Assembly (NCBI GenBank): GCA_900772695.1
Contig: CAAGRO010000166.1
Coordinates: 1 to 12,429 of the forward strand
Direction of reading: 5' to 3'
Length of the DNA: 12,429 nt
Origin: an uncultured Oribacterium sp.
Lineage (GTDB): Bacteria; Bacillota; Clostridia; Lachnospirales; Lachnospiraceae
Shown here: positions 5,290-12,429 of the stretch, piece after piece
Numbering within the stretch: the first letter of the stretch is position 1
How the letters are laid out: every line of letters starts with the position of its first letter
Position numbers and translations under genes: made by a program
Notes under the pieces: generated by a model
The model's input: only the letters and a program-made list of their open reading frames with translations
Database searches by the model: none
What the model was told of the DNA's origin: nothing

Positions 5290-7464
5290 ATGCAGGATTA
5301 TCAAAAGGAAAAACTCGCGAAGCTGATCGTGGATCTCGTGAAGGATCCGATCTATCAGCCGATGAAAGCGAAGGAAATGGCCATGCTGATCGGTATTCCG
5401 AAACCGGAGCGCGCCGCCCTCCAGGAGGTGCTGGACCGTCTCGTATCCGAGGGCCGGATCGGCATCTCCCAGAAGGGAAAGTATGGCCGCACAGAAAATT
5501 TCACACATGTCGGCACCTTCCATGCGCATCCACGTGGCTTCGGCTTCGTGTCGATGGAGGGCCACGAAAATGAACCGGACATCTTTATCCCGGCGGATTA
5601 CGTCGCTCAGGCGCTCGACGGCGACCGTGTGCGCATCATCATCACCCGAAGCGCAGACGCGAACCACCGCTCCGAGGGCCACATCACCCAGATCCTCGAG
5701 CATGCCAATAAGGAAATCGTCGGCTTCTATCATAAGAATAAGTCCGTCGGCTTCGTCGAGCCGGACAACCAGCGGATCCTCCAGGACATCTACATCCCGC
5801 AGGGCAAGGACATGCACGCCGTGAACGGCCACAAGGTCGTCGTGAAGATCATGAACTACGGCGATGCGAAGCACAGTCCGGAGGGTGTCATCACCGAGAT
5901 TCTCGGCCATGTCAATGATCCGGGCGTCGACATTCTCTCCATCGTCCGGGCCTACGGGCTCCCGGAAGCCTTTCCGAAGGACATCATGCGCGCTGCCCAG
6001 GCGATCCCGGAGACCGTACCGGAGGACGCCATCGCGCGCCGCCGGCAGCACGACTTCCGTCAGCTCACCACCATCACCATCGACGGGGAGGACGCCAAGG
6101 ACCTCGACGACGCTGTTTCCCTCGAGTACGACGAGACGACGAAGCAGTATCGTCTCTATGTCCACATCGCGGATGTCACGGAATACGTAAAGGAGCACTC
6201 GCTGATTGATCAGGAAGCCCTGAACCGCGGCACCTCCGTCTACCTCACGGACCGCGTGATCCCGATGCTGCCACGCGTGCTCTGCAACGGCATCTGCTCC
6301 CTGAACCCGGAGGAGGATCGACTGACCCTCTCCTGCATCATGGGCATCGACGCCAGTGGTAAAATTCTGAACCACGAGATCTGCGAGTCCGTCATCCGCT
6401 CCGATAAGCGCATGAGCTACAGCGGCGTGCACGCGATCCTCACGAACACGGAGCTCACGAACGGCGAGGACATCACATCCTACCTGCCATATAAGCCGCT
6501 GCTCGAGCGCATGTACGAGCTGTCTCAGCTCCTCCGTAAGCACCGCTACGAGCGCGGCGGTATCGACTTCGACTTCCCGGAGACGAAGATCATCCTCGAC
6601 GCGCAGGGCCATGTCACCGACATTCACCCATACGAGCGAAACGAAGCCCACATGCTGATCGAGGACTTCATGCTCGCGGCCAATGAAACCGTCGCCGAGG
6701 ATTTCTTCTGGCAGCAGGTTCCGTTCGTCTTCCGTGTCCACGAGAAGCCGGATGCCGAGAAGTTCCAGCAGCTCGCGCTCGCCATCGAGAACTTCGGCCA
6801 CTTCATCCGCATCCGTGACGACGAGAGCATCCGCCCGAAGGAGGTTCAGAAGCTCCTCGATGCCATCGTCGGCACCCCGGAGGAGCCGATCATCAAGACG
6901 ATGACCCTCCGCTCCCTCAAGCAGGCCCGCTACTCCACCGAGTGCTCCGGCCACTTCGGCCTCGCGGCGAAGTACTACTGTCACTTCACCTCCCCGATCC
7001 GCCGTTACCCGGACCTCCAGATCCACCGGATCATCAAGGAGGACCTCCGCGGCGAGCTCGACAAGCGCCGCCTCGAGCACTATAAGAACCTGCTCCCGGC
7101 CGTCGCCGACCGCTCTTCCACCCTCGAGCGCCGCGCGGACGAAGCCGAGCGCGAGACCGACAAGCTGAAGGAATGCGAGTGGATGCGTCACCACATCGAT
7201 GAGGAGTTCGACGGCGTCATCTCCGGCGTCACGAACTACGGCATCTACGTCCAGCTCCCGAACACCGTCGAGGGCATGTGCGCCGTCCGCCTCATGGACT
7301 CCGACTACTACATCTTCCGCGAAGACAAGTACGAGCTGGTCGGCGAGCATACCGGCCGTACCTATCGCCTCGGTGACCACGTCCGTGTACGGGTGCTCAA
7401 TGCAGACAAACTCACACGTACCATCGACTTCCAGCTCCTGCGCCCGGAAGACAGCGAGGCGTGA
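5290..7464 (+). CDS. rnr: Ribonuclease R (3'-5' exoribonuclease)
   Basis: RNase R degrades structured RNA from the 3' end and works with SmpB and tmRNA in clearing non-stop mRNA. The 724-residue product has an N-terminal winged-helix segment (about 15-65), cold-shock domains beginning with GTFHAHPRGFGFV (75-87), and the RNB catalytic domain. In the latter, IDGEDAKDLDDAV carries the four metal-binding aspartates at 265, 271, 273 and 274, with the spacing seen in characterised RNase R. GTSVYLTDRVIPMLPRVL follows, and a C-terminal S1 domain starts at EEFDGVISGVTNYGIYVQL. The ATG at 5290 was chosen because AAAAGGA precedes it and the product matches family length. In-frame ATGs at 5140 and 5197 have no ribosome-binding site and lie inside the leader hairpins. 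smpB follows after 264 bp. Confidence 0.96.
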   Translation: MQDYQKEKLAKLIVDLVKDPIYQPMKAKEMAMLIGIPKPERAALQEVLDRLVSEGRIGISQKGKYGRTENFTHVGTFHAHPRGFGFVSMEGHENEPDIFIPADYVAQALDGDRVRIIITRSADANHRSEGHITQILEHANKEIVGFYHKNKSVGFVEPDNQRILQDIYIPQGKDMHAVNGHKVVVKIMNYGDAKHSPEGVITEILGHVNDPGVDILSIVRAYGLPEAFPKDIMRAAQAIPETVPEDAIARRRQHDFRQLTTITIDGEDAKDLDDAVSLEYDETTKQYRLYVHIADVTEYVKEHSLIDQEALNRGTSVYLTDRVIPMLPRVLCNGICSLNPEEDRLTLSCIMGIDASGKILNHEICESVIRSDKRMSYSGVHAILTNTELTNGEDITSYLPYKPLLERMYELSQLLRKHRYERGGIDFDFPETKIILDAQGHVTDIHPYERNEAHMLIEDFMLAANETVAEDFFWQQVPFVFRVHEKPDAEKFQQLALAIENFGHFIRIRDDESIRPKEVQKLLDAIVGTPEEPIIKTMTLRSLKQARYSTECSGHFGLAAKYYCHFTSPIRRYPDLQIHRIIKEDLRGELDKRRLEHYKNLLPAVADRSSTLERRADEAERETDKLKECEWMRHHIDEEFDGVISGVTNYGIYVQLPNTVEGMCAVRLMDSDYYIFREDKYELVGEHTGRTYRLGDHVRVRVLNADKLTRTIDFQLLRPEDSEA

Positions 7465-7475
7465 ACCGCGCTCAG

Positions 7476-7514
7476 AGCGTCTGTCGGTAAGATAAAACGC
7501 AAGCGGCAGACGCT
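7476..7514 (+). other. Hairpin after the rnr stop
   Basis: AGCGTCTGTCG (7476-7486) pairs with CGGCAGACGCT (7504-7514), 11 bp including one G-U pair, around a 17-base loop. No T-run follows, so it may protect the rnr mRNA end rather than terminate. Confidence 0.5.
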
Positions 7515-7559
7515 GCCCGGCCCGACGGATTCCGATCGCCTGTAACAACCGCAGGTTGA

Positions 7560-7588
7560 TTGAAAATATGCGGAATTCCTGTCATACT
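7560..7588 (+). promoter_or_regulatory. Sigma-A-like promoter of smpB
   Basis: TTGAAA (7560-7565) and CATACT (7583-7588) are separated by 17 bases. Transcription would start near 7592-7596, giving a leader of about 135 nt. The -10 is imperfect, so the call is moderate. Confidence 0.5.
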
Positions 7589-7591
7589 ATA

Positions 7592-7707
7592 GCTGTTTCG
7601 ACAGCGGACACAGGGGGACAGCATCACCGCTGCTCTTTGTCGTCGCTGGAATAAATGAGCACATGCTTCTCAGAAAGATGTGCTTTTAAAGCGGGTATAT
7701 CCATACC
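7592..7707 (+). promoter_or_regulatory. Structured smpB leader
   Basis: Three stem-loops precede the ribosome-binding site. GCTGT-TTCG-ACAGC (7592-7605) has a UUCG loop at the predicted transcript start. AGCACAT (7658-7664) pairs with ATGTGCT (7678-7684), followed by only four T. GGTAT-ATCC-ATACC (7694-7707) ends 13 bases before GAGGT. No known riboswitch class was recognised. Confidence 0.4.
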
Positions 7708-7728
7708 TATATCGATTGAGGTAACACA

Positions 7729-8211
7729 ATGGCAAATCACGGAAAAGAAGAAGGCACCAAGCTCATCGCAAACAACAAGAAGGCCTACCACGACTACTTC
7801 GTGGATGAGACCTTCGAGTGCGGCATCGAGCTCGCGGGCACGGAGGTCAAGTCACTCCGCCTCGGCCAGTGCTCCATCAAGGAATCCTTCTGCAACATAA
7901 AAAACGGAGAGGTCTTCATCTACGGCATGCATGTGAATCCGTACGAGAAGGGCAATATCTTTAACAAGGACCCGCTGCGCGACCGCAAGCTCCTCCTTCA
8001 CAAGTCCGAGATCAATAAAATCCTCGGCAAGCTGAAGGAAGACGGCTACGCCCTCGTCCCGCTCCGCGTCTACTTCCGCCGCTCCCTCGTGAAGGTCGAG
8101 ATCGGCCTCTGCCGAGGCAAGAAGCTCTACGACAAGCGCGCGGACCTCGCGAAGAAGCAGCAGAAGCGCGAGCTCGAGCGCGACTTCAAGGGCGCAAACC
8201 TCCGCATCTGA
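7729..8211 (+). CDS. smpB: SsrA-binding protein SmpB
   Basis: SmpB binds tmRNA and places it in the A site of stalled ribosomes, starting trans-translation and tagging of the unfinished peptide. The 160 residues match the family. The N-terminal NNKKAYHDYFV (15-25) and ETFECGIELAGTEVKSLR (27-44) form the start of the beta-barrel. FIYGMHVNPYEKGN follows at about 63-76, and the C-terminal GKKLYDKRADLAKKQQKRE is the positively charged tail that enters the decoding centre. GAGGT lies six bases before the ATG. The tmRNA gene itself, often nearby, is not in this window. Downstream is a bidirectional terminator shared with the convergent pheT. Confidence 0.97.
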   Translation: MANHGKEEGTKLIANNKKAYHDYFVDETFECGIELAGTEVKSLRLGQCSIKESFCNIKNGEVFIYGMHVNPYEKGNIFNKDPLRDRKLLLHKSEINKILGKLKEDGYALVPLRVYFRRSLVKVEIGLCRGKKLYDKRADLAKKQQKRELERDFKGANLRI

Positions 8212-8218
8212 CCTTAAG

Positions 8219-8253
8219 AAAAAAGACTTCGGATTTCTCCGAAGTCTTTTTTT
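8219..8253. terminator. Bidirectional intrinsic terminator between smpB and pheT
   Basis: GACTTCGGA (8225-8233) pairs perfectly with TCCGAAGTC (8238-8246) around a TTTC loop. Six A precede it and seven T follow, so both the plus-strand smpB and the minus-strand pheST transcripts would end in a U-run. Confidence 0.92.
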
Positions 8254-8321
8254 AGTATGTTCAGCGTTCGGGGAACGAGCCTTCACGGCCCGCCTCCCGC
8301 GATCGATTCTATCGTGCTGAA

Positions 8322-10760
8322 TCAGGAACGAAGACTCACACCGAGGCGCTCGAGTCCGTTCAGAATCTTCTTTACGACACCGCCGATCTCGTCGTCGGTG
8401 AGGGTGTGATCCTGGGCACGAAGCGTCACCTTATAGGCCATGGACTTGAAGCCCGCGAGGACCTGTGCGCCCTCGTATACGTCGAAGAGCTCGACGCGCT
8501 CGCAGAGCTTGCCGGCACGCTGAACGAGGATGTCCTCGATCTGGCCCGCCGTTACGGCATGCGGTACGAGCATCGAGAAGTCACGGCTTACAGACGGGAA
8601 CTTCGCCAGCGGAACGTACTTGGTGTCATCATTGACCAGCGGATAAACCTCCGGCATATCCACGACCGCGACATACGCCGCCTCGCCGATGGCGTAATTC
8701 TCGAGAACCTCCGGGTGAACCTCACCGAGGTAACCGATCACCTTACCATCATAAATGATGTTCGCACGTCTGCCCGGGTGCAGGAACGGCTTCTCACAGC
8801 CGGCTGCATCATAGTGGTAGCGGCCCGTGAGGCCGAGCTGGTTGAGGATCACCTCCACATCGCCCTTCATCGTGAAGAAGTCGCCCTCTCCGATCTCACC
8901 GAGGGTCAGGGTCATACGCTCGTCCGGAAGCTCCGTGAGCGGCAGTGCCTTCGGGATGTAGATGGACGCCATCTCATAGAGACGTGCATCACGGTTACGA
9001 CGATTGTAGTTCGTGCTCAGCGAGGTCAGCATACCGTTCATGCTGGACGTACGCATCACCGAGAAGTCCTCACCGAGCGGGTTCAGGATCTTCACCTGCT
9101 GCCGCTCCATCGCATCGGCCGGGAACAGAAGCTTATCATATACCTTCGGCGACTCGAAGCTGTACATGAAGGCCTGGGAATAGCCGAGGGCCTGTGCGTA
9201 GTGCCGTACACGCTCATTGACCGCGAGGTCCGGCGCCAGACCGCCTGCCACATCCCCGCCGGATGGAAGGGCCATGGAGACATTGGCATAACCGTAGAAA
9301 CGGAGAACCTCCTCCGCGACGTCACACATGCGGTGGATATCCTGACGGAAGGTCGGCGCGGTCACGGTCAGGGTGTCGCCATCCTCGCCGATCTCGGTCG
9401 CGAGCTCGATCTTCTCGAGGTAGGCCTTCATCTCTTCTGCCGTGAGGTCGAAGCCGATCAGGTGATTGATCTCGGACGCCTTGCAGACAACGACCGACGG
9501 CTCCCGCTTCACCGGGTAAACGTCGATGATGCCACCGACCACCTCACCGGCACCGAGCTGCTCGATCAGGGCACATGCGCGGTCGATCGCGGACTCTGCG
9601 AGGTTCGGGTCGAGGCCCTTCTCGAAGTAGCCGGATGCGTCGGTACGGTTGCCGACCTTACGTGCACTTAAGCGAATGTTGGTACCGTCGAAGGTTGCGG
9701 CCTCGAATACCATCGTCTTCACATCGTCGGTGATCTTCGAGTTCTCACCGCCCATGATGCCGGCGAGACCGATCGCGCCCTCTGCATCGCAGATCGTCAG
9801 GATGCTATGATCGAGGGTTCGCATCTGACCGTCGAGGGTCTCGAACTCGTCGCCGTCCTGCGCGCGCTTCACGATGATCTCGTGGCCGCGGATCTTATCG
9901 TAGTCATAGCTGTGCATCGGCTGACCGTACTCGAGCATCACATAGTTTGTGATGTCGACGATGTTATTGATCGGACGGATCCCGGCGCTCGCGAGGCGGA
10001 TCTGCATCCACTTCGGGGATGGTGCGAGCTGGATGTTCTTCACCATGCGTGCGGTATAACGCGGACAGAGATCCGTATCCTCGACGGTCACCTTGAGGTA
10101 ATCGTGGATATCCTCTGCATTGCCCGACTTCTCCTCTGCCGGCATATGGAAGCTCTTGCCGAAGGTTGCGGCTGCCTCACGCGCGATACCGATCACACTG
10201 TAGCAGTCCACACGGTTCGAGGTGATCTCATACTCGTGGATCGCGTCATTGAGACCGAGCAGGGTCGGTGCATCCTGGCCGACCGGCGTTCCCTCCGGGA
10301 AGATATAGAGACCGGACTCCGGTGCCTCCGGGTAGAACTCACGGCTGGAGCCGAGCTCCTCGATGGAGCACATCATACCGTAGGACTCTACGCCACGGAG
10401 CTTGCCGGCATGGATCTCGATGCCATCCTCCGGAAGCGCACCGCCGTCATGTCCGCCGGCGACCTTGCCACCGTCGAGTACGACCGGCACCACATCGCCG
10501 ACCTTCATGTTCGACGCACCGGTGACGATCTGAATGAGCTCGGGCGCACCGACATCCACCTGACAGATGACGAGCTTCGTCGCATCCGGATGCGGCTCGA
10601 TGGACTTGATCTGTCCGGTGACGATCTTATCGAGGTTCTTATTTAAAACAGTACAGGTCTCGACCTTCGTGCCCGTCAGCGTCATGGCGTCTGTCCACTC
10701 CTTCGGTGTACAGTCGAGATCCGGAACATACTCCTTGATCCAGTTCATGGATGTATTCAT
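8322..10760 (-). CDS. pheT: Phenylalanine-tRNA ligase beta subunit
   Basis: PheT forms the alpha2-beta2 PheRS with PheS, contributing tRNA binding and the editing site that removes Tyr from tRNA-Phe. The 812 residues are the usual length. An OB-fold tRNA-binding domain covers about residues 45-160 (IVTGQI, HPDATKLVICQVDVG). The B3/B4 editing region begins at EITSNRVDCYSVIGIAREAA. Next come VGNRTDASGYFEKGLDP and the B5 domain, then a degenerate synthetase core. The C-terminal B8 anticodon-binding domain starts near FPSVSRDFSMLVP. GGGGAGG precedes the ATG at 10760 with about 8 bases of spacing, better than the second ATG four codons later. The gene begins 17 bp after the pheS stop, so the two are co-translated from one T-box-controlled transcript. 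Confidence 0.97.
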   Translation of the reverse strand: MNTSMNWIKEYVPDLDCTPKEWTDAMTLTGTKVETCTVLNKNLDKIVTGQIKSIEPHPDATKLVICQVDVGAPELIQIVTGASNMKVGDVVPVVLDGGKVAGGHDGGALPEDGIEIHAGKLRGVESYGMMCSIEELGSSREFYPEAPESGLYIFPEGTPVGQDAPTLLGLNDAIHEYEITSNRVDCYSVIGIAREAAATFGKSFHMPAEEKSGNAEDIHDYLKVTVEDTDLCPRYTARMVKNIQLAPSPKWMQIRLASAGIRPINNIVDITNYVMLEYGQPMHSYDYDKIRGHEIIVKRAQDGDEFETLDGQMRTLDHSILTICDAEGAIGLAGIMGGENSKITDDVKTMVFEAATFDGTNIRLSARKVGNRTDASGYFEKGLDPNLAESAIDRACALIEQLGAGEVVGGIIDVYPVKREPSVVVCKASEINHLIGFDLTAEEMKAYLEKIELATEIGEDGDTLTVTAPTFRQDIHRMCDVAEEVLRFYGYANVSMALPSGGDVAGGLAPDLAVNERVRHYAQALGYSQAFMYSFESPKVYDKLLFPADAMERQQVKILNPLGEDFSVMRTSSMNGMLTSLSTNYNRRNRDARLYEMASIYIPKALPLTELPDERMTLTLGEIGEGDFFTMKGDVEVILNQLGLTGRYHYDAAGCEKPFLHPGRRANIIYDGKVIGYLGEVHPEVLENYAIGEAAYVAVVDMPEVYPLVNDDTKYVPLAKFPSVSRDFSMLVPHAVTAGQIEDILVQRAGKLCERVELFDVYEGAQVLAGFKSMAYKVTLRAQDHTLTDDEIGGVVKKILNGLERLGVSLRS

Positions 10761-10777
10761 GCTATTTCCTCCCCTTC

Positions 10778-11800
10778 TTAGAACTGATTCAGAAAACGTG
10801 TATCATTCTCATAGAGAAGACGCATGTCATCGATTTCATACTTGAGCAGCGCGATACGCTCGAGGCCTACACCGAAGGCGAAGCCCTGATACTCGTTCGG
10901 GTCGATACCGCACATCTCGAGTACGTGCGGGTGCACCATGCCGCAGCCGAGGATCTCGATCCAGCCCTCGCCCTTACAGAAACGACAGCCCTTGCCACCG
11001 CACTTGAAGCAGCTCACATCGACCTCTGCCGACGGCTCCGTGAACGGGAAGTGGTGCGGACGAAGCTTGGTCTTCGTCTCCGGTCCGAACAGCTCCTTCG
11101 CGAAGGTATCGAGGGTGCCCTTCAGATCCGCGAAGGTCACGTGCTTGTCGATGACGAGGCCCTCGATCTGGTGGAAGGACGGGGAGTGTGTAGCATCCAC
11201 GGCGTCCGAACGGAATACACGGCCCGGGCAGATCATACGGATCGGGAGCTTGCCCTTCTCCATCACACGTGCCTGTACAGACGACGTCTGCGTACGAAGC
11301 AGGATGTTGTTCCCGATATAGAAGGTATCCTGCTCGTCTCTCGCCGGGTGGCCCTTCGGGATGTTCAGCTTCTCGAAGTTGTACTCGTCGTACTCGACCT
11401 CCGGACCCTCGACGACCTCGTAGCCCATACCGATGAAGATACGCTCGACCTCCTCGAGGGCCTTCGTGTTCGGATGCGCATGACCATACTGCATCTTCTT
11501 CGCCGGCAGCGTCACATCGATCGTCTCCGCCGCCATCTTCGCATCACGTGCCTTCTTCTGAAGCTCCGTCATATGCTCCTGGAGCTCCTCCTCGACCTGC
11601 TGGCGCAGTGCATTGACCAGCTGACCGAACTTCGGCTTCTCCTCTGCACTCAGGTCCTTCATGGACTTCAGCAGCGAGGTGATCTCACCCTTCTTACCAA
11701 GGAAACGAACACGCACATCGTTCAGTGCATTCGTGTCCTGCGCTTCGCGGATACTCTCCTGCGCAAGCTTCTTCAGCTCTTCAAGCTTTGAATTATCCAT
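10778..11800 (-). CDS. pheS: Phenylalanine-tRNA ligase alpha subunit
   Basis: PheS is the catalytic subunit charging tRNA-Phe with phenylalanine. The 340-residue product has an N-terminal coiled-coil arm (about 1-90) rich in Lys, Glu and Leu. The class II catalytic domain follows: motif 2 is CPGRVFRSDAVDATHSPSFH and motif 3 is GFAFGVGLERIALL (about 306-319). CFKCGGKGCRFCKGEGW carries four Cys and resembles the segment found in many bacterial PheS. The start at 11800 is preferred because AAGGAG sits six bases before it. The in-frame ATG at 11815 follows the T-box terminator's U-run directly and has no ribosome-binding site. Transcription comes from the T-box leader upstream; pheT follows 17 bp downstream. 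Confidence 0.97.
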   Translation of the reverse strand: MDNSKLEELKKLAQESIREAQDTNALNDVRVRFLGKKGEITSLLKSMKDLSAEEKPKFGQLVNALRQQVEEELQEHMTELQKKARDAKMAAETIDVTLPAKKMQYGHAHPNTKALEEVERIFIGMGYEVVEGPEVEYDEYNFEKLNIPKGHPARDEQDTFYIGNNILLRTQTSSVQARVMEKGKLPIRMICPGRVFRSDAVDATHSPSFHQIEGLVIDKHVTFADLKGTLDTFAKELFGPETKTKLRPHHFPFTEPSAEVDVSCFKCGGKGCRFCKGEGWIEILGCGMVHPHVLEMCGIDPNEYQGFAFGVGLERIALLKYEIDDMRLLYENDTRFLNQF

Positions 11801-11806
11801 CTTTTT

Positions 11807-11812
11807 CTCCTT
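11807..11812 (-). promoter_or_regulatory. pheS ribosome-binding site that decides the start
   Basis: AAGGAG on the minus strand lies six bases before the ATG at 11800. It falls inside the codons that would follow the upstream ATG at 11815, which argues against that earlier start. Confidence 0.8.
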
Positions 11813-11819
11813 CATGATT

Positions 11820-11854
11820 AAAAAAATCCCTGCATGTCTTACGACACACAGGGA
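11820..11854 (-). terminator. T-box leader terminator
   Basis: On the minus strand TCCCTGTGTGTC (11854-11843) pairs with GACATGCAGGGA (11838-11827), 12 bp including two G-U pairs, followed by seven U (11826-11820). It sits just before pheS and competes with the T-box antiterminator. Confidence 0.9.
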
Positions 11855-12110
11855 CGAATCATCGCGGTACCACCCTTGTTCCCGCGGCCAATGCTTCCGA
11901 CACTACATCGTCACGAAGCCTCACCCACAGGCACTCACTATGCTTAACGCGCATCCACGTTCCGAACTACCAGCACCGCGCCTGCACGCAAGCCTTCCCC
12001 CGGACAACTCCAGTGCGAAAATTCGTATCAGAGATTTCTCAGACCGCTCGCAGCGTGTCACGGTCACTCTCTCAGGAGAAACGATTCTGAACTACTGAAC
12101 ACCTTCCATG
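11820..12110 (-). promoter_or_regulatory. T-box riboswitch, phenylalanine-specific, controlling pheST
   Basis: The leader senses uncharged tRNA-Phe and lets transcription continue into pheST when charging is low. The T-box AGGGTGGTACCGCG lies at 11876-11863 and can form the antiterminator by pairing with the uncharged ACCA end of the tRNA. In stem I, TCAG-TTTCTC pairs with GAGAAA-CTGA, and the AGAGAGTGACCG apical region is typical. GAATTTTCGCACTGGAG (12023-12007) contains the likely specifier TTC at 12019-12017. The overlapping TTT also encodes Phe, so the specificity call holds either way. The terminator is at the downstream end. The exact 5' boundary is approximate. Confidence 0.93.
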
Positions 12111-12150
12111 TATTTATTCACTATAGCCTGTCTGACCCTCCTCACCATAT

Positions 12151-12178
12151 CTATAGAAGAAAATCAAACTTTCTATAG
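12151..12178. repeat. Inverted repeat at the pheST promoter start region
   Basis: CTATAGAA (12151-12158) and TTCTATAG (12171-12178) are a perfect 8-bp inverted repeat around 12 bases. It overlaps the last bases of the -10 and the predicted start site. CTATAG also recurs at 12121-12126. Confidence 0.5.
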
Positions 12179-12205
12179 TTTATTTCCTCCCCGCAGAAAA
12201 GTCAA
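12177..12205 (-). promoter_or_regulatory. Probable promoter of pheST
   Basis: On the minus strand TTGACT (12205-12200) and TAAACT (12182-12177) are separated by 17 bases. The -35 is near consensus and the -10 imperfect. Transcription would start near 12170, about 60 nt before T-box stem I. Confidence 0.55.
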
Positions 12206-12319
12206 GGGGCTCTGAAAGCCACGCACATGCTCTGAATGCTACATAAAGTTACAGTTCAGACGGGGCGGAGGGGCGGTAACGGATGCACAGTACTCCGAGA
12301 CCGGTTCAATCTAAGCCGA
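12206..12319. other. Spacer upstream of the pheST promoter
   Basis: No gene was seen. GCTCTGAAAGC (12209-12219) and GCTCTGAATGC (12229-12239) are direct repeats one base apart in sequence and 20 bp apart in position, just upstream of the -35. The stretch around 12260-12280 is G-rich. Confidence 0.4.
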
Positions 12320-12429
12320 GTCCCCTAAGTGGCACTAGGCCCTCTGCAATCGCTGAGTTTTCTTGATGAAAACTCAGCGATTGCTAGAGGGTTCCAAGGA
12401 GAGATAACACCAAGTGCCACTAAGGGGAC
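12320..12429. repeat. Nested inverted repeat at the window end, possible REP/MITE-type element
   Basis: Outer arms GTCCCCTAAGTGGCACT (12320-12336) and AGTGCCACTAAGGGGAC (12413-12429) are inverted repeats with one mismatch in 17. Inside, CCCTCT (12340-12345) pairs with AGAGGG (12386-12391), and CAATCGCTGAGTTTTC (12347-12362) pairs perfectly with 12368-12383 around a 5-base loop. The right side carries an extra unpaired 21 bases (12392-12412). The outer arm ends at the last base of the window, so the element may continue. No transposase gene is visible. A REP- or MITE-like mobile element is an inference from shape. Confidence 0.6.

Noticed and set aside
5173..7548. Antisense open frame of about 790 codons opposite rnr
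   Set aside because: It mirrors the strong G/C third-position bias of rnr. Its product is low-complexity Val/Leu/Asp/Glu-rich with no recognisable domain, and rnr on the other strand has clear catalytic motifs.
7465..7728. tmRNA gene next to smpB
   Set aside because: No tRNA-like ends or tag-peptide reading frame were found in the spacer.
8268..8354. Possible third tail duplication, downstream of pheT
   Set aside because: TCGTTCC and a few flanking bases recur about 52 bp beyond the pheT stop, but the match needs a gap and the stop codon is not kept; it is too weak to claim.
8406..9671. Long plus-strand open frame opposite pheT, and a similar one at 9807-10646
   Set aside because: Both are shadows of pheT codon bias, with Arg/Leu/His-rich products and no domain or credible ribosome-binding site.
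10751..11791. Plus-strand open frame opposite pheS
   Set aside because: The pheS frame has all class II synthetase motifs; the antisense product has none.
11816..11860. Separate sRNA or attenuator peptide before pheS
   Set aside because: The stem and U-run are fully explained as the T-box terminator.

Overview
The window looks like chromosomal DNA of a moderately GC-rich member of the Clostridia, most likely a Lachnospiraceae-type Firmicute. Three things support this: the gene order hprK-murB-rapZ, the presence of an HPr kinase/phosphorylase with its P-loop, and a Phe-specific T-box leader in front of pheST. This placement is inferred from gene content and order, with no database search. Coding regions prefer G or C at third codon positions, while the spacers are more AT-rich. 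Nine protein genes are recognised, all housekeeping, and one (rapZ) runs off the left edge. No rRNA, tRNA, CRISPR array or transposase gene was seen.

Layout. Positions 1-3163 (minus strand, read right to left) hold a promoter, hprK, murB and rapZ, which link carbon-catabolite signalling to peptidoglycan precursor synthesis. Positions 3164-3819 are a 656-base spacer without a credible gene. It contains a degenerate repeat array with a 41-bp period that reverses orientation near 3445, and a decayed copy of the end of murI. MurI (minus, 3820-4641) and secG (plus, 4811-5038) are divergent, each with a good sigma-A-like promoter. SecG ends in a strong terminator. Then come rnr (plus, 5290-7464), preceded by a leader with four successive hairpins, and smpB (plus, 7729-8211) with its own promoter. 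secG-rnr-smpB is a common Firmicute cluster tying protein export to RNA decay and trans-translation. A bidirectional terminator (8219-8253) separates smpB from the convergent pheS-pheT operon (minus, 11800-8322). That operon is controlled by a T-box riboswitch (11820-12110) and a promoter near 12177-12205. The window ends in a nested inverted repeat (12320-12429).

The genes are ordinary; the unusual material lies between and at the ends of them. The main oddities are: (1) the bidirectional 41-bp repeat array; (2) imperfect copies of the last 30 or so bases of both murB and murI, stop codon included, 86 and 60 bp beyond the real ends; (3) an Ala/Ser/Thr-rich insertion of about 75 residues inside MurB, itself partly duplicated; (4) the structured rnr leader; (5) a palindrome filling the spacer of the hprK promoter; and (6) the terminal nested inverted repeat, which resembles a small mobile or REP-type element.
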